This document shows positions 48,091 through 57,426 of a stretch of 64,000 bases of DNA, piece after piece. A model generated the notes under the pieces. The model ran no database searches, was not told the origin of the DNA, and saw nothing but the letters and a program-made list of their open reading frames with translations. The stretch spans positions 62,001-126,000 of the forward strand of contig NZ_LQBP01000004.1 in the NCBI RefSeq assembly GCF_001507545.1, written 5' to 3'. Positions within the stretch are counted from its first letter, which is position 1. Every line of letters begins with the position of its first letter. The translations under genes were made by a program, and so were the position numbers. Origin of the DNA: Ruegeria profundi. GTDB lineage: Bacteria > Pseudomonadota > Alphaproteobacteria > Rhodobacterales > Rhodobacteraceae.

Positions 48091-49287
48091 TCAAGACTGA
48101 TAGACCGCGCCGACCTCGGCTCGGATGATGCGCGCGATCAGGCGGCAATCATCCAGTGAAAAGGTAAGAGGCACGCGCATATCCATGACACCGGCGAGGA
48201 TGCGGTCACTGGCCGGAAGCGGCTCACTATCCGCATAGCGCCAACTGTCATAGCGCGAGGTAAAACCCGTCGGCTCGGCCCCACCGAACCACTTCAACTC
48301 AACCCCTCGGGCCGCGCAGCGCCGGATGACCTCGGCTATACGTTCGGGCGACCAATCAAGCAGCAGGAACTGGATGGACGAGCCGACATAGGTCTCTTGC
48401 GGTGGGCGCTCAACTATGGTCAGGCCGGGTGTGTTTCGAAGGCCGACCTCAATCTCGTGATAGCGTTCATTCCAGCGCCGCACCTGTCGGTCCAGATCGC
48501 GCAATTGCGGGCGCAGGATCGCGGCGCGCAGGTTGTCCATGCGGCCAGAGACGTTTGGGGTGGTGTATTTTATTCTCTCAAAAACCTCGGGGCCGGGCGC
48601 GGCCAAATGGCGCTCGTACAGCATGTAAGAGCCTGACAGCATCGTAGCCTTGGCCGCAATCTCTTCGTCATCGGTGATCAGCAGACCACCCTCGCCGGAA
48701 TTGACATGCTTATAGGTTTGGCAGGAATAGCACCCGATTGCACCCTGACGCCCCGACATCTGGCCGCGCCATGCGGCACCCATTGTGTGGGCGCAATCCT
48801 CGATCACCGTGACGCCTGCGGCATCGCACATCTGCATCAGCCGATCCATATCACACACGTGGCCGCGCATATGGCTCAGCATCAGCACACGCGCCTGATG
48901 CAGCTTTGCCTCAAGATCATCCAGATCAATGGTGAGGTTTTCGGTCACGCCCACAAAGATCGGCTTGGCCCCGACCGAAGCAATCGACCCGGGCACCGGG
49001 GCGAGCGTGAAGGCGTTGGTCAGAACCGGATCACCCGGCTTGACCCCAACGGCCCGCAACGCGGTCGCCAAAGCATAGCCCCCGGACGACACAGCCAAGC
49101 AGTATTTTGCCCCCATCTGGGCCGCAAATTCCTGTTCCAGAAGCGCGGTCTCGCCCAATTCACCGGGTACAATATTGTAACGGTGCAATCGTCCGTGACG
49201 CAGCACGGCCATCGCGGCCTCGATCGCCTCTTCGGGGATGGGTTCCTGCTGGGTGAAGCTGCCAGTGAATGTCTCGGTCATAAGCAC
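48091..49287 (-). CDS. DegT/DnrJ/EryC1-family PLP aminotransferase
   Basis: A 398-residue aspartate-aminotransferase-fold enzyme of the sugar-aminotransferase type. The PLP lysine lies in SCQTYKHVNSGEGG, with SSGGYALATALRAVGVKPGD (phosphate site), VIEDCAHTMGA (aspartate) and GRMDNLRAAIL. These enzymes usually transfer an amino group to a keto-sugar nucleotide. No sugar-nucleotide dehydratase or glycosyltransferase is adjacent, so the substrate cannot be inferred. It has its own terminators downstream. An ATG two codons in could also be the start. Confidence 0.85.
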   Translation of the reverse strand: MLMTETFTGSFTQQEPIPEEAIEAAMAVLRHGRLHRYNIVPGELGETALLEQEFAAQMGAKYCLAVSSGGYALATALRAVGVKPGDPVLTNAFTLAPVPGSIASVGAKPIFVGVTENLTIDLDDLEAKLHQARVLMLSHMRGHVCDMDRLMQMCDAAGVTVIEDCAHTMGAAWRGQMSGRQGAIGCYSCQTYKHVNSGEGGLLITDDEEIAAKATMLSGSYMLYERHLAAPGPEVFERIKYTTPNVSGRMDNLRAAILRPQLRDLDRQVRRWNERYHEIEVGLRNTPGLTIVERPPQETYVGSSIQFLLLDWSPERIAEVIRRCAARGVELKWFGGAEPTGFTSRYDSWRYADSEPLPASDRILAGVMDMRVPLTFSLDDCRLIARIIRAEVGAVYQS

Positions 49288-49320
49288 GTTGTGGTGCCGC
49301 CGGGTGTCTGGGTCAAGGGA

Positions 49321-49992
49321 TCAAGCCGCCGCACCGATCAGACCGGTGACGAGGTCAGGCAGATCGTCGAAATGATGCAACAGGGCTTCGGGCTCCAGTG
49401 CGGCCATATCGTCGCCGGATGGGCCAAACGTCACCAGGACCGACGGCACACCCGCCGCCCGCGCCGTGTTTCTGTCGGTATCCGAGTCGCCGATCAGCAC
49501 GCACCAATCCGGATGTCCGCCCGCCCGACGCGCAGCCTCGCGCAGCGGTTCCGGATCAGGTTTGCGAACTGACAGCGTATCGGCCCCCACAAGCGAGGCG
49601 AACTGATCACGCACCCCCATCTGGGTCAGTAACTGGTCTGCAAGCGCCTCTGGCTTGTTGGTGCAGATACCCACGCCATAACCCGCAGATTTCAGCATCT
49701 CAACCGCTTCCAGCGCACCGGGATAGAAATGTGTGTGGGTGTCGATGGCCTGTGAATAAGCCTGCAGCAATGCTGGATAATAGGTATTAACAGTGTCCTC
49801 ATCATAGGCGCCGACCCGTTTCAGCCCATAGGTCAGCATCATCCGCCCGCCCCGCAATGCGACTGCCGCATCCTGCTCACGGCTCAGAACATCCCCATAC
49901 CCCATCTGACGAAAACAGTGGTTCGCGGCGGCCAGCAAATCGCCCGATGTATCAGCCAAGGTTCCGTCCAAATCAAAGATAACTGTGCGCAT
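49321..49992 (-). CDS. gph: Phosphoglycolate phosphatase-like HAD hydrolase
   Basis: A 223-residue HAD-IA phosphatase. Motif I is MRTVIFDLDGTLADTSGDLL, motif II GICTNKPEAL, motif III the lysine of VRKPDPEPL, and motif IV IGDSDTDRNTARAAG. The cap is the helical type of Gph. The ATG at 49992 is preceded by AGGAGG four bases upstream; the longer frame overlaps the glmU leader. It is divergent from glmU, with about 134 bases between the two start codons. Confidence 0.9.
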   Translation of the reverse strand: MRTVIFDLDGTLADTSGDLLAAANHCFRQMGYGDVLSREQDAAVALRGGRMMLTYGLKRVGAYDEDTVNTYYPALLQAYSQAIDTHTHFYPGALEAVEMLKSAGYGVGICTNKPEALADQLLTQMGVRDQFASLVGADTLSVRKPDPEPLREAARRAGGHPDWCVLIGDSDTDRNTARAAGVPSVLVTFGPSGDDMAALEPEALLHHFDDLPDLVTGLIGAAA

Positions 49993-50126
49993 TTTGCCTC
50001 CTGCCTCGGTGGATTTTTGCCGTATCGTGTTGCAAACGGTAATCTTGTTTGATGGCTGAACCGCTTGCGCCTTTACCCTCAGCGGATAAAACGGACGCCA
50101 ACAAAACACAAAGAGAAATCGTTTTC

Positions 50127-51482
50127 ATGAGCACTGCCCTTGTCATCCTTGCCGCAGGAAAAGGCACCAGGATGAAGTCGGATCTTCCAAAGGTTCTGCA
50201 TCCCATAGCCCAAACGCCGATGCTGGTTCACGCCATGCGCGCGGGGGCCAGTCTTTCTCCGGCGCGTACCGTTATCGTGGCCGGCCACGGGGCGGAAGCC
50301 GTTGAAAAAACCGCGAAGGCAGAAGATGAAAGCGCAATCGTTGTGCGTCAGACGGAACAGCTTGGCACCGCTCATGCGGTCGCGCAGGCGCGCGAAGCAC
50401 TTGCAGGGTTCGACGGTGACGTGATCGTCTTGTACGGCGATACGCCGTTTGTCGAACCGGACACCCTGCGCCGAATGATTGACGCCCGCGCCTCGCATGA
50501 CTTGGTGATGCTGGGTTTTGACATTGCCGAGGTTCAACCCCGGTACGGTCGCTTGATCATGGACGGTGATCGGTTGGTGAAGATCGTCGAATACAAAGAC
50601 GCCACCGAAGAACAGCGCGCTATTCGGTTTACCAACAGTGGCCTGTTGGCCTGCGACGCCGCGCTTTTGTTCGAGCTGATCGACCAGGTCAGCAACGAAA
50701 ATGCCTCGGGCGAGTACTACCTGACTGAGATCGTCTCCCTCGCCAATGCACGCGGTCTGAGCGCCACCGCGATCAAGTGTGCTGAATCCGAAACGCTGGG
50801 CGTGGACTCTCGCGCGGACCTTGCTGCTGCGGATGCTGAATTCCAGGCTCGGGCGCGTGCTGACCTGTTGGACGTCGGTGTTACCCTGATGGCCCCTGAT
50901 ACCGTCTACCTGGCGGCAGATACCGTCATCGGCCGCGACACAGTAATCGAACCAAACGTGGTCTTCGGCCCCGGCGTCACTGTGGAAAGTGGCGCGACAA
51001 TCCGGGCGTTTTCGCACCTAGAGGGGTGTCACGTCAGCCGCGGTGCGATTGTAGGCCCGTACGCACGCCTGCGCCCCGGTTCTGAACTGGCCGAAAACAC
51101 ACGCATCGGCAATTTCGTGGAAATCAAAAACGCTGAGATTGCCGAAGGCGCCAAGGTCAATCACCTCAGCTATATAGGCGACGCATCGATAGGCGCTGCC
51201 ACAAATATCGGCGCGGGCACGATTACCTGCAATTATGATGGCGTCATGAAGCACCGCACCACTATTGGTGAGAATGTGTTTGTTGGCTCGAACACCATGC
51301 TTGTGGCCCCTGTAACGGTGGGCGATGGCGCAATGACGGCAACCGGCACAGTCGTAACCCGCGATGTTGAGCCCGACGCACTGGCCGTTGCCCGCGCCAA
51401 ACAGGACAACAAGCCCGGCTATGCGCGCAAATTGTTTGACATGCTAAAGGCGAAGAAGGCTCGCCGCGACAAAGGAGCCTGA
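50127..51482 (+). CDS. glmU: Bifunctional UDP-N-acetylglucosamine pyrophosphorylase / glucosamine-1-phosphate acetyltransferase
   Basis: A 451-residue enzyme making UDP-GlcNAc for peptidoglycan and lipid A. The N-terminal uridylyltransferase has LAAGKGTRMKSDLPKVLHP and YGDTPFVEP; the C-terminal left-handed beta helix has hexapeptide repeats ending with NVFVGSNTMLVAPVTVGDGA. I use the ATG at 50127 because the protein family begins STALVILAAGKG; a weak AAGAGA precedes it. The glmS gene follows three bases after the stop. Confidence 0.96.
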   Translation: MSTALVILAAGKGTRMKSDLPKVLHPIAQTPMLVHAMRAGASLSPARTVIVAGHGAEAVEKTAKAEDESAIVVRQTEQLGTAHAVAQAREALAGFDGDVIVLYGDTPFVEPDTLRRMIDARASHDLVMLGFDIAEVQPRYGRLIMDGDRLVKIVEYKDATEEQRAIRFTNSGLLACDAALLFELIDQVSNENASGEYYLTEIVSLANARGLSATAIKCAESETLGVDSRADLAAADAEFQARARADLLDVGVTLMAPDTVYLAADTVIGRDTVIEPNVVFGPGVTVESGATIRAFSHLEGCHVSRGAIVGPYARLRPGSELAENTRIGNFVEIKNAEIAEGAKVNHLSYIGDASIGAATNIGAGTITCNYDGVMKHRTTIGENVFVGSNTMLVAPVTVGDGAMTATGTVVTRDVEPDALAVARAKQDNKPGYARKLFDMLKAKKARRDKGA

Positions 51483-51485
51483 TCC

Positions 51486-53306
51486 ATGTGTGGAATCGTA
51501 GGTGTATTGGGCGATCACGAGGCCGCCCCCATTCTGGTCGAGGCTTTGAAACGGCTTGAATATCGTGGCTATGACAGTGCGGGCATCGCAACGGTCAATG
51601 ATGGCGTTCTTGGGCGCCGCCGTGCGGTGGGCAAGCTGGTCAACCTCAGCGATTTGTTGGTGCATGATCCCCTGCCCGGAAAATCCGGCATCGGTCATAC
51701 CCGCTGGGCCACTCACGGCGCACCCTCCGTGACCAACGCACATCCGCATCAGGCCGGACCAGTGGCCGTTGTGCATAACGGAATTGTCGAAAACTACCGC
51801 GAGCTTCGCGCCGAACTGGCCGAGAATGGCGTGAATTTCGTGACCGAGACGGACACCGAAACAGTCGCCCTGATGGCCGCGCACTACCTCGACGCTGGTC
51901 TTTCCCCGGTTGATGCCGCGTTCAAAACCATCAACCGACTGAAAGGGGCGTTTGCTTTGGCCTTTCTGTTCAACGGTGAAGATGACCTGATCGTGGCGGC
52001 CCGCAAGGGCTCTCCCCTCGCGATCGGGCATGGGGTGGGTGAGATGTTCGTAGGATCGGACGCCATTGCGCTGGCCCCGTTAACCGACCGCATCACTTAC
52101 CTTGAGGAAGGCGACCGCGCGGTGGTAACGCGCACTTCGCTTGAAATCCGCAACGAGGCCGGTGAACTGGCGAACCGCAAAACCCGCCAGATCAAGCTGG
52201 ATCAGACACGCGCGGACAAAGCGGGCCATAAACACTTCATGGCCAAGGAAATCACTGAGCAACCTGTGGTAGTGGCCGAGGCTATCCGATCTTACCTGCC
52301 CACGGGCGGGGACGAGGTTGTTCTTCCGGGCAATCTTGATTTCTCCAAGCTGGACCGCCTTACAATGGTCGCCTGCGGTACAGCGTTCTATGCCTGCCTT
52401 ACGGCGAAGTACTGGTTCGAACGTCTGGCCAAAATGCCCGTTGAGGTCGATATCGCCAGTGAATTCCGGTACCGCGAACCTCCGATTCCCGACCGAACGG
52501 CGGCTCTTTTTGTGAGCCAGTCGGGTGAAACCGCTGATACTCTGGCCGCGCTGCGCTATTGCGAGGGCAAGGCCGACAAGATTGTGTCGGTGATCAACGT
52601 CCCCGAAAGCTCAATCGCTCGGGAAAGCGACATCGCCCTGCCAATTCATGCGGGGGTCGAGATTGGTGTTGCGTCAACCAAGGCCTTCACCTGCCAACTC
52701 AGCGTGTTGCTGATGTTGGCTTTGAAAGCAGCCGCTGACCGGGGCACGTTGAGCGATGAGGATTTGGCCGACCATGCCGCCGCGCTGCGTGGCTTGCCAA
52801 CGGCGCTGAACACGGCGCTGGATCAGGACCCCGCCATCAAGAAATCCGCCCAGCGCTTGTCCGAGACGCGCGACGTGCTGTTCCTAGGTCGCGGCCTGAT
52901 GTATCCGCTAGCGATGGAGGGTGCGCTGAAACTCAAGGAAATCAGCTATATCCACGCCGAAGGTTATGCTTCGGGCGAACTTAAGCACGGCCCCATCGCC
53001 CTGATCGACAAGCACATGCCGGTGGTTGTGATGGCACCGCGCGATGCGGTGTTCGACAAGTCCGTCTCAAACATGCAAGAGGTCATGGCGCGCAAGGGTA
53101 AAGTCATTCTGGTTTCAGATGATGACGGCATTGCCGAAGCCGGGGATGGCACCTGGAGCACCATTCGAATGCCTCATATCCATCCTAGCCTGGCTCCGAT
53201 CCTCTATTCGATTCCGGCGCAGCTGCTGGCCTATCACACGGCAATCGCCAAGGGCACCGATGTGGACCAGCCCCGCAATCTGGCGAAATCAGTTACGGTG
53301 GAGTGA
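51486..53306 (+). CDS. glmS: Glutamine--fructose-6-phosphate aminotransferase (isomerizing)
   Basis: A 606-residue enzyme with a class II glutaminase domain that begins MCGIVGVLGD (nucleophile C2) and two SIS sugar-isomerase domains (CGTAFYACLTAKYW, SQSGETADT, EISYIHAEGYASGELKHGPIALI, and the C-terminal NLAKSVTVE). AAAGGAGCC precedes the ATG. It forms an amino-sugar operon with glmU. No glmS ribozyme is expected in this group and none was seen. Confidence 0.97.
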   Translation: MCGIVGVLGDHEAAPILVEALKRLEYRGYDSAGIATVNDGVLGRRRAVGKLVNLSDLLVHDPLPGKSGIGHTRWATHGAPSVTNAHPHQAGPVAVVHNGIVENYRELRAELAENGVNFVTETDTETVALMAAHYLDAGLSPVDAAFKTINRLKGAFALAFLFNGEDDLIVAARKGSPLAIGHGVGEMFVGSDAIALAPLTDRITYLEEGDRAVVTRTSLEIRNEAGELANRKTRQIKLDQTRADKAGHKHFMAKEITEQPVVVAEAIRSYLPTGGDEVVLPGNLDFSKLDRLTMVACGTAFYACLTAKYWFERLAKMPVEVDIASEFRYREPPIPDRTAALFVSQSGETADTLAALRYCEGKADKIVSVINVPESSIARESDIALPIHAGVEIGVASTKAFTCQLSVLLMLALKAAADRGTLSDEDLADHAAALRGLPTALNTALDQDPAIKKSAQRLSETRDVLFLGRGLMYPLAMEGALKLKEISYIHAEGYASGELKHGPIALIDKHMPVVVMAPRDAVFDKSVSNMQEVMARKGKVILVSDDDGIAEAGDGTWSTIRMPHIHPSLAPILYSIPAQLLAYHTAIAKGTDVDQPRNLAKSVTVE

Positions 53307-53309
53307 ACC

Positions 53310-53852
53310 ATGGCCAAGCAATTCCCGGAACTGCACGACGCCCACAGCAAGTTCATCGAAGAGCAGCACATGTTCTTCGTTGGCACCGCCGCTCCGGATG
53401 GGCGCGTGAATATCTCGCCCAAGGGGATGGAGTCCCTGCGCGTTCTGGGACCCGGTCGCATCGTTTGGATGAACCTGACCGGCAGTGGCAATGAAACAGC
53501 CGGGCATCTGCTGGAGAGCAACCGCATGACCCTGATGTGGTGCTCCTTCACCACGCGGCCCATGATCCTGCGGGCCTACGGCACAGCTCGTACGCTGCAT
53601 GTCGGAGACGCGGGCTGGGATGAAATGGCTGATCTGTTTCCCAGTCATCGCAGCGCGCGCCAGATATATGATCTGACGATCGATCTGGTCCAAACCTCCT
53701 GTGGCTACGCGGTGCCGTTCATGGAATATCAATCTGATCGCGACACCATGCAGAAATGGGTTGATTCAAAGTCCGATGACGATATCCGCGCCTATTGGAT
53801 GGAAAGGAACCAACAGACGATAGATGGCAAGCCTACGCGCTTGGCCAAATGA
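53310..53852 (+). CDS. Pyridoxamine 5'-phosphate oxidase family protein
   Basis: A 180-residue split-barrel flavin-binding protein (FFVGTAAPDGRVNISPKGMESL, GPGRIVWMNLTGSGNETAGHL). It resembles the PNPOx-like family, which includes flavin reductases and heme-related enzymes, but is shorter than true PdxH and lacks clear PLP-binding residues, so I do not call it pdxH. GGAG precedes the ATG; it starts three bases after the glmS stop. Confidence 0.85.
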   Translation: MAKQFPELHDAHSKFIEEQHMFFVGTAAPDGRVNISPKGMESLRVLGPGRIVWMNLTGSGNETAGHLLESNRMTLMWCSFTTRPMILRAYGTARTLHVGDAGWDEMADLFPSHRSARQIYDLTIDLVQTSCGYAVPFMEYQSDRDTMQKWVDSKSDDDIRAYWMERNQQTIDGKPTRLAK

Positions 53853-54546
53853 CCAACGGATGCTGAATACCTACCTCGACCAGATCAAGGCACAGGCTGA
53901 TCCAGAGCGCGCTGTGCAAATGGCGGCCTATCACAAGGTCGAGCGCCCTTACCTTGGTGTTGCAAATCCCGTTCTGAACGACCTGACAAAAGCTTGGCGT
54001 AAGGAGCTGGACGTGCCCGTGCGCGTGGAATTGGCAGACGCCCTGTGGCAAACCAACATTCATGAGGGCAGGCTGGCCGCCGCGAAACTGCTGACACAGG
54101 CGCGCATTCGCCCGGATGAGGCAGTCTGGGCGCTATTGCAAAGCTGGCTACCCGATTTCGATGCCTGGGCCGTGGCGGATCACGCCTGCATGGCGCTGCA
54201 AAAACGCCTGTCAGCCGACCCGGCCCGGTTGGATCAGGTCGAACTCTGGACGACCTCGGACCATATGTGGACCCGACGCGCGGCGTTGGTGGCCACGCTG
54301 CCTTGGACCAAGCAGAACCACCCCAAACCCGACGACTTGGCTCGGCGCGACCGCATCCTTGGGTGGGCCGCAGGTTACGTACCCGACCGCGATTGGTTCA
54401 TTCAAAAGGCCATCGCGTGGTGGCTGCGCGAGTTGTCAAAACACGACGCACCGAGAGTGGTTGCTTTTCTGGCCGAACACGGAAGCGCGATGAAACCTTT
54501 TGCCCGTCGCGAGGCCGGGAAATACCTGAAAGATCAGTTGGAATAG
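53824..54546 (+). CDS. AlkD-like DNA alkylation repair protein
   Basis: A 240-residue, all-helical HEAT-repeat protein (VRVELADALWQTNIHEGRLAAAKLL, FDAWAVADHACMAL, LWTTSDHMWTRRAALVATLPW). The pattern is that of the AlkD family of DNA glycosylases, which excise alkylated bases; catalytic activity of distant relatives varies. The start overlaps the previous gene by 29 bases. The ATG at 53860 is an alternative, but neither start has a strong Shine-Dalgarno sequence. Confidence 0.82.
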   Translation: MASLRAWPNDQRMLNTYLDQIKAQADPERAVQMAAYHKVERPYLGVANPVLNDLTKAWRKELDVPVRVELADALWQTNIHEGRLAAAKLLTQARIRPDEAVWALLQSWLPDFDAWAVADHACMALQKRLSADPARLDQVELWTTSDHMWTRRAALVATLPWTKQNHPKPDDLARRDRILGWAAGYVPDRDWFIQKAIAWWLRELSKHDAPRVVAFLAEHGSAMKPFARREAGKYLKDQLE

Positions 54547-54965
54547 ACCTCAAGTTCAACCAATTCGTCGAAGGGCAACAAAAGGGCACGCATCGCGTCA
54601 AGGGACAGCCGACTGCCGCCGCTTTCTGGCCCTCTGGCAGGGACCAGAGTGATGTAGGCCTGCGATCCGGTTCTTGGGACCACGACTCGCCCGGTGAATT
54701 CGGTGTCAACCAAAGGAGTCTCTAGCCACCGGCCCGGCGTGGTCGGATCACCCAACCCGGCGATGGTCGTCTTTGCCCCGACCCAGCCAACGGCTGTGGC
54801 CGCAACGGGCTCGGGCGCAACGGGTTCTTCCACCACGGCCTCTTCAACCGCGACCTCATCCGCCTCGGGTGGGGTTTGGTCCCCACCAAAGACGCGGTCT
54901 GTCGTTGACCGAACGGTGTCGCACCCGCACACGAGAACACATAGAGTGATTAGTACATACTTCAT
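54534..54965 (-). CDS. Hypothetical lipoprotein
   Basis: A 143-residue protein not assigned to a family. The N-terminus is a lipoprotein signal ([15 protein letters not shown] with the modified cysteine at 15), then a Glu/Ala/Val-rich linker and a beta-rich domain that may fold as a small barrel ([31 protein letters not shown]). The last 13 bases overlap the end of the convergent AlkD-like gene. It is predicted to be periplasmic. Confidence 0.7.
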   Translation of the reverse strand: MKYVLITLCVLVCGCDTVRSTTDRVFGGDQTPPEADEVAVEEAVVEEPVAPEPVAATAVGWVGAKTTIAGLGDPTTPGRWLETPLVDTEFTGRVVVPRTGSQAYITLVPARGPESGGSRLSLDAMRALLLPFDELVELEVYSN

Positions 54966-55055
54966 GCAGTCAGCTTATCTCTCCGCGCGCATCGGTGCCA
55001 GCGCAAAGGAAACTTCGCTCTTGTCGTTGGCGACCCTCGCCTTTACCTATATCGC

Positions 55056-56063
55056 ATGACTGCTCCGCTTATTGACCCGTTCGCACGTGCGATCACTTAT
55101 CTTCGCGTCTCTGTCACGGACCGATGCGATTTCCGCTGTGTCTACTGCATGTCCGAGGACATGAAGTTTTTGCCGAAGAAGGACCTGCTTACGCTGGAAG
55201 AGTTGGACCGCATGTGTTCGACCTTTGTGAAGATGGGGGTTGAAAAGCTGCGCATCACCGGTGGTGAACCGCTTGTGCGCCGCAATATCATGTCGTTTTT
55301 CAATAGCATGACGCGCCATCTTGATAGCGGCGCGCTGAAAGAGCTGACGCTGACCACCAACGGTTCACAGCTGCATCGTTTTGCCGACGATCTGTATGCG
55401 GCGGGTGTGCGCCGTGTGAACGTATCGCTGGACACGCTGGACGAAGACAAGTTTGCCAAGGTGACCCGCTGGGGTCGCCTGAAACAGGTGCTGAACGGGA
55501 TCGACGCAGCGCAGAAGGCCGGACTGCGGATCAAGATCAACGCCGTGGCCCTCAAGGGGTTCAACGAAGAGGAACTGCCCTTGATCACAAAATGGTGCGC
55601 CGAACGGGATATGGACCTGACCTGGATTGAGGTCATGCCAATGGGCGACATCGGCAACGAAGATCGCCTGGATCAGTATTGGTCTCTCAAAGACGTGCGC
55701 AAGGAATACGAAAACCACTATACCGTCACTGATCTGGCCGAGCGTTCCGGCGGGCCGGCGCGCTATGTACGGCTTGAAGAATCCGGCCAAAAGATCGGTT
55801 TCATCACGCCGCTGTCCCACAATTTCTGTGAAAGCTGCAACCGCGTGCGGCTGACCTGCACGGGCGAGCTGTATATGTGTCTCGGGCAGGAAGACATGGC
55901 CGACCTGCGCGCCCCCCTGCGCGATCACCCCGACACTGAACAGCCATTGGAAGAGGCGATCCGCGCGGCGATCAACCTGAAACCCAAGGGCCACGATTTC
56001 GACTACTCCCGCCAAACGGTCGACGGCAAGATGAGCCGCCACATGAGCCACACAGGCGGCTGA
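55056..56063 (+). CDS. moaA: GTP 3',8-cyclase (molybdenum cofactor biosynthesis)
   Basis: A 335-residue radical SAM enzyme of the first step of molybdopterin synthesis. The radical SAM cysteines are C24, C28 and C31 ([10 protein letters not shown]), and the second cluster lies in [21 protein letters not shown] conserved GG C-terminus ends the protein. No other moa gene is near. No Shine-Dalgarno sequence is visible; a weak TTGTCG-N17-TACCTA element ends seven bases before the ATG, so a leaderless mRNA is possible. Confidence 0.95.
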   Translation: MTAPLIDPFARAITYLRVSVTDRCDFRCVYCMSEDMKFLPKKDLLTLEELDRMCSTFVKMGVEKLRITGGEPLVRRNIMSFFNSMTRHLDSGALKELTLTTNGSQLHRFADDLYAAGVRRVNVSLDTLDEDKFAKVTRWGRLKQVLNGIDAAQKAGLRIKINAVALKGFNEEELPLITKWCAERDMDLTWIEVMPMGDIGNEDRLDQYWSLKDVRKEYENHYTVTDLAERSGGPARYVRLEESGQKIGFITPLSHNFCESCNRVRLTCTGELYMCLGQEDMADLRAPLRDHPDTEQPLEEAIRAAINLKPKGHDFDYSRQTVDGKMSRHMSHTGG

Positions 56064-56064
56064 A

Positions 56065-57387
56065 ATGCCGGGCATTCCTGGCCGCCCTACGCTACTTTAT
56101 CACCTGTATTGTGGCCTGACTTCCGTTGCGGCTCCGCTTGTCTGGCGCACTGTGCGCAACAAGCTGCAAGCCGCGGACGTTCCCAAGACCCGACAACAGG
56201 AACGCTTGGGGCATGCCAGCCTTCCCCGCCCGGAGGGAGTATTGGTCTGGTTTCACGCAGCCAGCGTTGGTGAAACCCTTTCGGTCATCAGCTTGATCAA
56301 ACGGCTGGGTGAGCGCTTGCCCGGGGCCGAGTTCCTGATCACCTCTGGCACGCCTACATCTGCCGCGCTGATCGAAAAACGCATGCCGCCCCGCACACGC
56401 CACCAATTCCCGCCGCTGGACACCGCGGGTCCCGTACGGCGTTTTCTGGATCATTGGCGCCCGGATACAGGTATTTTTGTCGAAAGTGAAATCTGGCCAC
56501 GCCTTGTTGTGGAAGGCGCCCGGCGGGATATTCCTTTGGCGCTGCTGAACGCGCGCCTTTCGGACAAATCCGTCGAAAACTGGAAAAAACACCCCGATAC
56601 GGCTCGGTTCGTTCTGGATCATTTCCTTCTGTTCCTGACCCAAAATGAGAAAACGGCCCGAAACCTGATAGACATGGGCGCACGTCCTGAGCGCGTTCAA
56701 CCGGGCACGAATCTTAAGGCGATGTCCGACCCCCTGCCCGTAGATCAGGACACGCTGTCTGACATCCGCGCGCAGATCGGGAACCGCCCGGTCTGGATCG
56801 CCAGTTCGACCCATGCGGGCGAGGAAGAAACGGTTCTGGCCGCCCATTCCGAACTGCTGAGACGGTGGCCAGATTTGTTGCTGCTGCTGATCCCACGCCA
56901 CCCTGAACGCCGGTCAGAAGTTACCGCGCTGCTGGACCAAGCCGGACAGAGATCTGCGATCCGCTCGGCGGGCGACAAGATCTCAGAGGAAACTCGGGTG
57001 TACGTGGCGGACACGCTTGGCGAAACTGGTACGTGGTACGCGCTTTGCCCCATCGTGTTTCTGGGGGGATCGCTAAAAGAGATTGGCGGCCACAACCCGT
57101 TCGAACCCGCGCAAGCCGGTGCTGCGGTGATCACCGGGCCCGGCTATTACAACTTTGCTGAGACATTCGCCCCTTTGATCGCATCAGGCGGCGCGCTGCA
57201 AGTGCAGTCCTCGGCCGAACTGGCCGAGGCTGTAGCAACATGGCTTACTGACCAAACCGCGCTGGATAAGGCACGCGCCGCTGCAAAAACTTGCGTGAAG
57301 ACCCAAAAAACGGCACTGGATGCAGTTGTCGAAACACTCTGCACCCAACTTAGCCTCTCAAGTCCGAATTCAACTGCGTCGGGCTGA
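56065..57387 (+). CDS. waaA: 3-deoxy-D-manno-octulosonic acid transferase (Kdo transferase)
   Basis: A 440-residue GT30-family glycosyltransferase that adds Kdo to lipid A precursors at the inner membrane. Family landmarks are VWFHAASVGETLSVISLI with the conserved glutamate, FVESEIWPRLV, LLNARLSDKS, and PIVFLGGSLKEIGGHNPFEPA. The ATG is one base after the moaA stop, suggesting co-translation. It converges with the M20 gene, with 39 bases between. Confidence 0.93.
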   Translation: MPGIPGRPTLLYHLYCGLTSVAAPLVWRTVRNKLQAADVPKTRQQERLGHASLPRPEGVLVWFHAASVGETLSVISLIKRLGERLPGAEFLITSGTPTSAALIEKRMPPRTRHQFPPLDTAGPVRRFLDHWRPDTGIFVESEIWPRLVVEGARRDIPLALLNARLSDKSVENWKKHPDTARFVLDHFLLFLTQNEKTARNLIDMGARPERVQPGTNLKAMSDPLPVDQDTLSDIRAQIGNRPVWIASSTHAGEEETVLAAHSELLRRWPDLLLLLIPRHPERRSEVTALLDQAGQRSAIRSAGDKISEETRVYVADTLGETGTWYALCPIVFLGGSLKEIGGHNPFEPAQAGAAVITGPGYYNFAETFAPLIASGGALQVQSSAELAEAVATWLTDQTALDKARAAAKTCVKTQKTALDAVVETLCTQLSLSSPNSTASG

Positions 57388-57426
57388 CGGCAAATCGCTG
57401 TCAGGGCTTACCCCCGCCGTTAACCT

